NCBI RefSeq assembly: GCF_018131185.1
Contig: NZ_JAFCJE010000010.1
Span: forward strand, 1-64,000
DNA length: 64,000 bases
Source: Bradyrhizobium diazoefficiens
GTDB taxonomy: Bacteria > Pseudomonadota > Alphaproteobacteria > Rhizobiales > Xanthobacteraceae
Reading direction: 5' to 3'
Position 1 is the first letter of the stretch; each line of letters starts with the position of its first letter. Of this stretch, positions 15,674 to 22,253 are shown piece by piece. A model generated the notes under the pieces. The model was not told the DNA's origin, ran no database searches, and saw only the letters and a list, made by a program, of their open reading frames with translations. A program made the translations under genes and the position numbers.

Positions 15674-17085
15674 GTGGACAGGCTCCGTGTCAGCGGTGAC
15701 GCCTCTGGCACGGCGCTGGCTGGCCGATCGGCACAAGCGGCGAGGACACGATCGACCTCACGGCCGGACAGGCCAATGTATCGCGCCGGGTCCGCAGCCT
15801 TTTCGATCTCATGCGGCGCGACGTGGGCCGTCACCGCCGGATCGCGCGAAACGCTCTCGGCTAATGTCAGTCCCGAAGCGATGGCGTGCGTGCACGCCGC
15901 ACTCACCATTTCGTGCGCATGATGGCGCCCGACGTACGGAGCCAGCGCCATCATGACGGCCTCCGCGGCGATGAGCCCCTTTGTCCGCCCGAGATTGGCC
16001 TGCATCGCATCGGGTCTGACGACCAGTCCGGTGCAGAGCCGAACGGCGTTATCCATGGCCCGGGAGATCAGCAGGAACGCTTCCGGCAACAGCGACCATT
16101 CGGCTTGCCACGGTCCCGTCGCCCGTTCATGGTCGTGGACCGAAGCGTCGAGCATGGCGCTTGCGAGCCGACGCAACGACAGTCCGGTGCTGAGAATCTG
16201 CTCGCAGACAATTGGATTTCGCTTGTGCGGCATGGTGCTGGAAGCGCCATGGCCCTGGCCGCCCGGCTCCAGCACTTCGCCGATCTCGGTCTGTGCCATT
16301 GAGGCGATGTCGGTCGCGAGTTTGCTCAGGCTCGCGGAGATCAGCCCAAGCAGGCATACCGTCTCGGCCAACGCGTCGCGCGCCGCATGCCATGCCACCA
16401 GCGGCTCGCCGAGTCCGAGTTCGCGGGCCAACGCCGCGCGGATGCGGTCGCCGTCGTCGCCGAGCGACGCGAAAGTGCCGACCGCGCCGCCGAATTGAAC
16501 CTGCAGGACCCTTGGTTTGAGCTCTGCGAGACGTTGCCTGTGACGCAGCAGGCTCGACAGCCAGACGGAAACCTTGAAGCCGAAGGTGATCGGGATCGCG
16601 TGTTGAAGCTTGGTCCTGCCGACCATCGGGGTATCGCGATGGATACGCGCCAGAGCCGCAATCGCCGATATCAGGCGCTCCAGGTCGCGGTGGACGAGCT
16701 CGAGCGCATCGCGCATCTGCAGCACGAGCGCAGTGTCCATGATGTCCTGACTCGTGGCACCCCAATGGACGAATTCGCCATGGGATTTACCGGCGAGCCG
16801 GATCAACTGCTCGACCAGATTCACGATCGGCAAACCGGCGCGCAAAGTGCCCGCCGCCAATTCGTCGAGGTCGAGCAATTCAGGACGTGCAGCGGAGGCG
16901 ATCGCAGCAGCAGCCTCGGTCGGAATGACGCCGAGCTGCGCTTGAACCCTGGCCAGCGCGACCTCGACCAGAAGCATGGACGCCAGCGAATTGCGCTCAC
17001 CGAAAATAGTGCGCATCGGCGCGGTGCTGAAAATATCGGCGAGGTGGCGGCTACCGAAGACCGTTCCGGGCTCGAAACTCAGCAT
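15670..17085 (-). CDS. Fumarase/aspartase-superfamily lyase, 3-carboxy-cis,cis-muconate cycloisomerase (PcaB)-like
   Basis: This 471-residue soluble enzyme carries the superfamily signatures GEFVHWGATSQDIMDTA (about residue 103) and the catalytic loop GASSTMPHKRNP (about residue 285). QHAIPITFGFKVSVW and FGGAVGTFASLG also match PcaB and adenylosuccinate-lyase-like members. PcaB converts 3-carboxy-cis,cis-muconate to the muconolactone in protocatechuate breakdown. No other pca genes are adjacent, so a different elimination substrate is possible. The gene overlaps the downstream Bug gene by four bases and the upstream GST remnant by seven. The operon therefore once included a glutathione S-transferase. 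Confidence 0.85.
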   Translation of the reverse strand: MLSFEPGTVFGSRHLADIFSTAPMRTIFGERNSLASMLLVEVALARVQAQLGVIPTEAAAAIASAARPELLDLDELAAGTLRAGLPIVNLVEQLIRLAGKSHGEFVHWGATSQDIMDTALVLQMRDALELVHRDLERLISAIAALARIHRDTPMVGRTKLQHAIPITFGFKVSVWLSSLLRHRQRLAELKPRVLQVQFGGAVGTFASLGDDGDRIRAALARELGLGEPLVAWHAARDALAETVCLLGLISASLSKLATDIASMAQTEIGEVLEPGGQGHGASSTMPHKRNPIVCEQILSTGLSLRRLASAMLDASVHDHERATGPWQAEWSLLPEAFLLISRAMDNAVRLCTGLVVRPDAMQANLGRTKGLIAAEAVMMALAPYVGRHHAHEMVSAACTHAIASGLTLAESVSRDPAVTAHVAPHEIEKAADPARYIGLSGREVDRVLAACADRPASAVPEASPLTRSLST

Positions 17086-17279
17086 GGCCGTGTCGCGATC
17101 ATGGATGACCGGACGCGGGCACGTTCAAACCAGTCGGTAAGCCTCGGTCTTTCGGAGCGCCATGACAGGTGCGCTGCGCGAAAGTCAACAAGCCGAATTG
17201 CGTCCTCCAATCCGAGCTCGTGAATGGCGCCCCTTACCTTGCGGGCGTATGGTGACGTCTGATTAAAAAATAGCCGCAT
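17079..17279 (-). pseudogene. Glutathione S-transferase remnant with in-frame internal deletion
   Basis: The 66-residue frame starts MRLFFNQTSPYARKVRGAIH, the thioredoxin-like N-terminus of a GST with the usual Ser/Pro active-site turn. After about 33 residues it jumps directly to a sequence typical of a GST C-terminus (HLSWRSERPRLTDWFERARV). Full-length GSTs have about 200 residues, so roughly 130 codons from the middle are missing without a frame change. The product would lack the rest of the glutathione site and most of the helical domain. It still overlaps the start of the PcaB-like gene, so it may persist as a translational leader. The start at 17279 has an AGGGAC site. Confidence 0.6.
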
Positions 17280-17590
17280 CGGTGTCGTCCCTACGTCGTC
17301 GCGCTTCATTGCGCGACATACGGCTTGGCATCGGTCAAGCTAGATGACCCTTCCGCTTTATAAAAATGCATTGTTGTGATTCATGCGTTCTGAATTGGAG
17401 AACGCTATCGACGGCGGATCAGCCCCGATCCTGCGCCATCAGGCACGCTCTGGTATCCGTGCGAGTTCGATGCCGCTGTGGTGAAGTTCTTTCGCGAGCA
17501 ACTTGCCGACAGAGCACGGTGAGCGCTCAAAGCGTGGCATCGATGCTGGCTTGAGCTCACCAGTGTGATTTATTGAGCGACAAGACGTTT
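17280..17590. other. Gene-free stretch with a possible hydrolase remnant
   Basis: No intact gene is present. On the plus strand, the frame ending at 17522 reads SGTLWYPCEFDAAVVKFFRE and then QLADRAR before TGA. This resembles the C-terminal helix of an alpha/beta hydrolase, but no upstream part of such a gene survives. Together with the adjacent deleted GST it suggests local gene decay. Confidence 0.35.
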
Positions 17591-17788
17591 CTATTCGGGC
17601 AGGTCTTTTCCGGGCAGGTCTTTCGACTTTGCCTCGCGGGCCAATCGCTCCGCCTTGAGTCGCTCGCGATTCTCGTTGAGGGAGTGCTGGTCCTTCGCAT
17701 AGTCGTTCATCGGCTTCTGCGTCTTGGCAGGCTTGAACGCCTTGTTGGCTTCGCGCTTGGCGCGATCAGAGGATTGATCTCTCAACAT
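17591..17788 (-). CDS. Small highly charged conserved-type protein
   Basis: This 65-residue protein is almost entirely charged and polar (MLRDQSSDRAKREANKAFKP, then ENRERLKAERLAREAKSKDL) and predicted helical. A central AKDQHSLNENRERLKAERLA stretch resembles small proteins seen in many rhizobia (motif of the form ERLRAERLA). There is no signal peptide or membrane segment, and the function is unknown. It stands alone between the decayed region and the frc terminator. Confidence 0.6.
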   Translation of the reverse strand: MLRDQSSDRAKREANKAFKPAKTQKPMNDYAKDQHSLNENRERLKAERLAREAKSKDLPGKDLPE

Positions 17789-18030
17789 TTCAGCCTCACT
17801 TCAATCAATAGGCGTGTCCCGCGAGCGCCGGACGCGACGCCTCCCGCTCGCAAGCCGACACGGACTGACTAGTCACCCTCCACGGGGAGGGTGATAATCC
17901 TTCAGTGTTGGACGGGTCTTTGGCGTGACGCCTGGTCACTCGCCGTGGAGGCGGTCCGCTCGCACTTCTGAGAGCATGCTGGTCGAAGGAGTAACGGCCG
18001 GCCCGCGGTTCGGTTCCCTCGGTGCGCACG

Positions 18031-18058
18031 AAAAAGGCCGCCGATATCGGCGGCCTTT
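18031..18058 (-). terminator. Rho-independent terminator of the gntR-oxc-frc operon
   Basis: The perfect palindrome GGCCGCCGATATCGGCGGCC (18036-18055) is followed on the minus strand by TTTTT. It lies about 20 bases beyond the frc stop codon at 18079, closing the oxalate operon. Confidence 0.8.
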
Positions 18059-18078
18059 CGTCGTCTTGATGCGATGTC

Positions 18079-19356
18079 TTACTCCGCGGCCTGCTTCTGC
18101 GGCGGGTCGAGGGCGCCGGACTTGTGGATCTCGGCCACCTGGTGATCCGAGAAGCCGAGCACCGAGCGCAGGATCTCGTCGGTGTGCTCGCCGAGCAGCG
18201 GGGACCGCTCGACGTCGCTCGGGCTATCCGACAGCTTGATCGGGTTGCCGACCGAGATGTACTTGCCGCGGGTGGGGTGGTCGACCTCGACCACGGTGCC
18301 GGTCGCGCGCAGCGACTGGTCTTCCGCGATTTCCTTCATCGACAGGATCGGGCCGCAGGGGATGTCGTCCTTGTTCAGGATTTCCATCGCCTCGAACTTG
18401 GTCTTGGTCATCGTCCACTGCTCGATGCGGGCGAAGATCTCGTTCAGCCGCGGCAGGCGGGCGGCCGGCTTGGCGTAGTTCGGATCGGTCTTCCAGGTGG
18501 GCTCGCCGATCACGTCGCAGATCTTCTCCCAGACCGGAGCCTGGGTGATGAAGTAGATGTAGGCGTTCGGATCGGTCTCCCAGCCCTTGCACTTCAGGAT
18601 GCGGCCGGGCTGGCCGCCGCCGGAATCGTTGCCGGCGCGCGGCACGGCATCGCCGAACGGAATGCCTTCGCCGAACTGGCTGTATTCCTTGAGCGGACCG
18701 TGGGCGAGGCGCTGCTGGTCGCGCAGCTTGACGCGGGCGAGGTTGAGCACGCCGTCCTGCATCGCGGCGGTGACGCGCTGGCCCTTGCCCGAATGCGTGC
18801 GCTGATAGAGCGCGGTGACGATGCCGAGCGCGAGGTGCAGGCCGGTGCCGGAATCGCCGATCTGCGCGCCGGTGACGAGCGGAAGGCCGTCGCGGAAGCC
18901 GGTGGTGGAGGCGGCGCCGCCGGTGCACTGCGCGACGTTCTCATAGACCTTGCAGTCTTCGTAGGGCCCCGGGCCAAAGCCCTTGATCGAGGCGACGATC
19001 ATCTTCGGGTTGATCTGTTGGATCTTCTCCCAGGGGAAGCCCATGCGGTCGAGCACGCCGGGGCCGAAATTCTCGACCAGCACGTCGCACTTCTTGATCA
19101 GCTCGGTGAGCACTTCCTTCCCCTTGGGGTTCTTGGTGTCGAGCGTGATCGAGCGCTTGTTGTGGTTGAGCATGGTGAAATACAGGCTGTCCACGTTCGG
19201 GATGTCCTGCAGCTGGCCGCGGGTGATGTCACCCACGCCCGGACGCTCCACCTTGATCACGTCCGCGCCGAACCATGCCAGCAACTGCGTGCAGGTCGGG
19301 CCGGACTGGACGTGGGTGAAGTCGAGAATGCGAACGCCCGTGAGCGCTTTGGTCAT
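18079..19356 (-). CDS. frc: Formyl-CoA transferase (formyl-CoA:oxalate CoA-transferase)
   Basis: This 425-residue cytoplasmic class III CoA-transferase moves CoA from formyl-CoA to oxalate, giving oxalyl-CoA for OXC and free formate. Diagnostic features are the N-terminal LDFTHVQSGPTCTQLLAWFGADVIKVE, the catalytic Asp168 in GAQIGDSGTGLH (Asp169 in the Oxalobacter enzyme), and a glycine-rich loop SGGGQPGRILKCKG that covers the active site. Length matches the family (about 428). It lies 62 bases downstream of oxc and ends at a strong terminator. Expression is expected from the gntR promoter with its operator at 22003-22019. Confidence 0.96.
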   Translation of the reverse strand: MTKALTGVRILDFTHVQSGPTCTQLLAWFGADVIKVERPGVGDITRGQLQDIPNVDSLYFTMLNHNKRSITLDTKNPKGKEVLTELIKKCDVLVENFGPGVLDRMGFPWEKIQQINPKMIVASIKGFGPGPYEDCKVYENVAQCTGGAASTTGFRDGLPLVTGAQIGDSGTGLHLALGIVTALYQRTHSGKGQRVTAAMQDGVLNLARVKLRDQQRLAHGPLKEYSQFGEGIPFGDAVPRAGNDSGGGQPGRILKCKGWETDPNAYIYFITQAPVWEKICDVIGEPTWKTDPNYAKPAARLPRLNEIFARIEQWTMTKTKFEAMEILNKDDIPCGPILSMKEIAEDQSLRATGTVVEVDHPTRGKYISVGNPIKLSDSPSDVERSPLLGEHTDEILRSVLGFSDHQVAEIHKSGALDPPQKQAAE

Positions 19357-19418
19357 CGTGTTGCTCCGTACTCTGTCTGCCCCTGCGCCCGGCAGGGAAA
19401 TAAGGGTTAGGGGTGGAC

Positions 19419-21152
19419 TTACTTCTTCTTTTGCAGGACGCTCTGCGGATTGAGGTTGCCGATGCGGCCGCTCTCCGAGCCCGCGGCCGGGTCGATCACC
19501 GCGTTGATCAGCGTCGGCTTGCCGGAGGCCATCGCCTCGTTGACCGCGCGCTTGAGCTCGTCGGGCGAGGTCGCATTGACGCCGACGCCGCCGAAGGCTT
19601 CCATCATCTTGTCGTAACGCGCGCCCTTGACGAACACCGTCGTCGCCGGATCGGCATTGGCGCCGTTGACGTCGGTTCCGCGATAGATGCCGTCATTGTT
19701 GAAGATGACGACGCAGATCGGCAGGTTATAGCGGCAGATCGTCTCGACCTCCATGCCGGAGAAGCCGAACGCGCTGTCGCCTTCCACCGCGAGCACGGGG
19801 TGACCGGTCTCGAGCGCGGCGGCGATCGCCTGGCCCATGCCGATGCCCATCACGCCCCAGGTGCCGACGTCGAGACGCTTGCGCGGCCGGTACATGTCGA
19901 TGACGCCGCGGGCGAGGTCGAGCGTGTTGGCGCCCTCGTTGACGAGGATCGCCTCGGGATACTCCTTGATCACGTTCTTCAGCACGCCGAGTGCGCCGTG
20001 ATAGTCCATCGGCGACTTGTTGTTCATGAGCTTCGGCGCCATCTTGGCGACGTTCTCTTCGCGCTTGGACGAAATCGCCTTGGTCCAGTCGGCGGGCGGG
20101 GCGGTCCAACCCGTCGCCATCGCCTGGTTGAAGGCGGAGACGACCGAGCCGATGTCGCCGACCACGGGGGCGACGATCTCGACGTTGGAGTCCATCTCGC
20201 GGGGCTCGATGTCGACCTGGATGAACTTCTTGGGCGCCTCGCCCCAGCTCTTGCCCTTGCCGTGCGAGAGCAGCCAGTTCAGCCGCGCGCCAATCAGCAT
20301 GACGACGTCGGATTCTTTCAGCACCGTCGAGCGGGCCGCGCCGGCGCATTGCGGATGGGTATCGGGAAGAAGGCCCTTGGCCATGCTCATCGGGAGGAAC
20401 GGCACGCCGCTCTTCTCGACGAAGCTCTTGATCTCCTCATCCGCCTGCGCGTAGGCCGCGCCCTTGCCGAGGATGATGAGCGGACGCTTGGCGCTCTTCA
20501 GGACATCAAGCGCGCGCTTCACCGAAGCGGGCGAGGGGATCTGCGCGGGCGCCGCATCGATCACCTTGATCAGCGACTTCTGGCCGGCCTCGGCGTTCAT
20601 CACCTGGCCGAACAGCTTTGCCGGCAGGTCGAGATAGACGCCGCCCGGACGGCCGGAAACGGCTGCGCGGATGGCGCGGGCGAAACCGATGCCGATGTCC
20701 TGGGCGTGGAGCACACGGAAGGCCGCCTTGCACAGCGGCTTTGCAATCGCGAGCTGGTCCATCTCCTCATAGTCGCCCTGCTGCAGGTCGACGATCTCGC
20801 GCTCGGAGGAGCCGGAGACGAGGATCATCGGGTAGCAGTTGGTTGTGGCGTGCGCGAGCGCGGTGAGGCCGTTGAGGAAGCCGGGCGCCGACACCGTGAG
20901 GCAGACGCCGGGTTTCTTGGTGAGATAGCCGGCGATACCCGCGGCGTAGCCGGCGTTCTGCTCGTGACGGAAGGAGATCACGCGAATACCGGCGGCCTGC
21001 GCCATGCGGCCCAAGTCCGTGATCGGGATGCCCGGCACATTATAGATGGTGTTGATGCCGTTCAGCTTGAGCGCGTCGATGACGAGATGAAAGCCATCCG
21101 TCAGCTCCTGCTCGGTGCCCGGTGCTTCGGACTTGGTCGCGGTATTCAGCAT
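19419..21152 (-). CDS. oxc: Oxalyl-CoA decarboxylase (TPP-dependent)
   Basis: This 577-residue thiamine diphosphate enzyme decarboxylates oxalyl-CoA to formyl-CoA and CO2. Features are the catalytic Glu64 in SFRHEQNAGYAAGIAGYL, GSSEREIVDLQQGDYEEMDQ in the active site, and the TPP-binding GDSAFGFSGMEVETICRYNL...VVIFNNDGIYRG block. The C-terminus ends in a Lys tail (QKKK). Length is close to the 568 of Oxalobacter formigenes OXC. The start at 21152 has an AGGGAG site; the longer frame back to 21257 would run into gntR. It lies between gntR (61 bases upstream) and frc and forms the core of the oxalate operon with them. Confidence 0.96.
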   Translation of the reverse strand: MLNTATKSEAPGTEQELTDGFHLVIDALKLNGINTIYNVPGIPITDLGRMAQAAGIRVISFRHEQNAGYAAGIAGYLTKKPGVCLTVSAPGFLNGLTALAHATTNCYPMILVSGSSEREIVDLQQGDYEEMDQLAIAKPLCKAAFRVLHAQDIGIGFARAIRAAVSGRPGGVYLDLPAKLFGQVMNAEAGQKSLIKVIDAAPAQIPSPASVKRALDVLKSAKRPLIILGKGAAYAQADEEIKSFVEKSGVPFLPMSMAKGLLPDTHPQCAGAARSTVLKESDVVMLIGARLNWLLSHGKGKSWGEAPKKFIQVDIEPREMDSNVEIVAPVVGDIGSVVSAFNQAMATGWTAPPADWTKAISSKREENVAKMAPKLMNNKSPMDYHGALGVLKNVIKEYPEAILVNEGANTLDLARGVIDMYRPRKRLDVGTWGVMGIGMGQAIAAALETGHPVLAVEGDSAFGFSGMEVETICRYNLPICVVIFNNDGIYRGTDVNGANADPATTVFVKGARYDKMMEAFGGVGVNATSPDELKRAVNEAMASGKPTLINAVIDPAAGSESGRIGNLNPQSVLQKKK

Positions 21153-21213
21153 GGGCCTTGTCTCCCTGGTCTCAAGTAGTGGGGCGAGTTTTTCGCCCTT
21201 CTGGTGAACGTTG

Positions 21214-21945
21214 CTAAGTGAAGAGTTCCTGACCGTGCGCTTCGACGTATGCGGCAAGGCCGAGGGTGTGGTCGCGGGCGCGTTTCTCGGCGAGCTCGGT
21301 GTCGCGGGCCTCCAGTGCTTCGATCATGCCGAGATGCTCGGGCAGCGAGGTCGCGGTGCGGTCCTTGCGGCCGATGGTCAACTGGCGATAGCCGCGCACG
21401 TGCAGCAGGAGGTCGTTGGTGAGATCGACCAGCACCGGCGATTCCGACAGCGAGATCAGCGCCTGGTGGAAGGCGATGTTGGCCCGCGAATATTCCTCGA
21501 CGTGATCCTCGGGCAGGCGGTCCTTGCCGAAATCCTTGAAGAAGTCGCGCAGCGCCGTGATGTCCTTCTTGCGCGCGGTGGTGGTGATGAGGCGCGCGGC
21601 CATGCTCTCGAGCGCTGCCCAGGCGCGGATCATGTCGACGATCTCGCTCTTGGTCCTGCGCACCACCATGATGCCGCGACGCGGCACGGTTTTCACGAAA
21701 CCATCCTGCTCGAGCATCGCGATGGCTTCGCGGATCGGGGTGCGGCTGACGCCGAGGCGCTCGGACAGCGCGCGCTCGTCGAGCATCACCGGCTCGGGCG
21801 TCGAATAGATGTCCATCTTGAGGATGGCTTCCTTCAAGGCGTCATACGCCTTGTTCTTGAAGCTGCTCTCCGGGGCAATACGAACGATTGCGATGTCTGC
21901 CTCGGCCATGTTCGGCAACGCCTTGGTTGGTTTCCGTAGTGACAC
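21214..21945 (-). CDS. GntR-family (FadR/FCD subfamily) regulator, predicted oxalate regulator
   Basis: This 243-residue protein has an N-terminal winged helix-turn-helix (about residues 30-95: ALSERLGVSRTPIREAIAMLEQDGFV, then VPRRGIMVV) and a C-terminal all-helical FCD ligand domain (about 105-230) with Asp/His metal-type residues. GTG at 21945 is the likely start because it has a strong GGAGGAG site 8 bases upstream. It is first in an operon with oxc and frc. Two copies of a 17-bp inverted repeat lie in the 308-base gap to the divergent CoA ligase, and five more lie upstream of other oxalate-type genes. It is therefore the best candidate for binding all seven; the effector may be oxalate, oxalyl-CoA or formyl-CoA (inference). 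Confidence 0.93.
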   Translation of the reverse strand: MSLRKPTKALPNMAEADIAIVRIAPESSFKNKAYDALKEAILKMDIYSTPEPVMLDERALSERLGVSRTPIREAIAMLEQDGFVKTVPRRGIMVVRRTKSEIVDMIRAWAALESMAARLITTTARKKDITALRDFFKDFGKDRLPEDHVEEYSRANIAFHQALISLSESPVLVDLTNDLLLHVRGYRQLTIGRKDRTATSLPEHLGMIEALEARDTELAEKRARDHTLGLAAYVEAHGQELFT

Positions 21946-22002
21946 GACGAATCTCCTCCAGTGGGGAGTCGTCTTTTACAGGATTATTAACGGGAAAGTT
22001 TT

Positions 22003-22019
22003 TGGCATACCACATGCCA
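22003..22019 (-). promoter_or_regulatory. Predicted GntR operator upstream of gntR-oxc-frc
   Basis: In transcription orientation the site reads TGGCAT-GTGGT-ATGCCA, with both 6-bp arms perfect. A TTGACA hexamer ends three bases before it. It lies 58 bases upstream of the gntR start codon, implying autoregulation. Confidence 0.72.
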
Positions 22020-22083
22020 GAATGTCAAGCTGGCTATTTTTTGCGGGCTTCTAAGGTGCCCTCTGGCTTGACAAGTTGGCTTC

Positions 22084-22100
22084 TGGCATACCAAATGCCA
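22084..22100 (+). promoter_or_regulatory. Predicted GntR operator upstream of the CoA ligase gene
   Basis: The site TGGCAT-ACCAA-ATGCCA has perfect arms and is 65 bases from the sister site at 22003. TTGGCT ends two bases before it, and a consensus TTGACA lies at 22068-22073. The CoA ligase start is about 150 bases downstream. Confidence 0.7.
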
Positions 22101-22253
22101 TCGCCAGCCATTTTTGATCCAAGCCGGCGGAGTATCCTGGCTTTATGCCACTCCGGTCCGCGGCATGGAACGAAGCGCGGCGAATGGCAAGCATCACGGC
22201 AGCCGCTACGCGCGCGCTTTGAAAAGAACGAACTGAGTCAAGGGAGAAGCCAC

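Noticed and set aside
17366..17554. Possible 62-residue plus-strand protein
   Set aside because: It is Cys/Arg/Ser-rich, has no ribosome site and no family resemblance; the alternative frame ending at 17522 looks more like a gene remnant.
19413..21179. Open frame of 588 codons on the plus strand
   Set aside because: It is antisense to oxc, which has clear TPP and catalytic motifs. The translation is Arg/Asp/His-rich with no domains, a mirror of high-GC codon bias.
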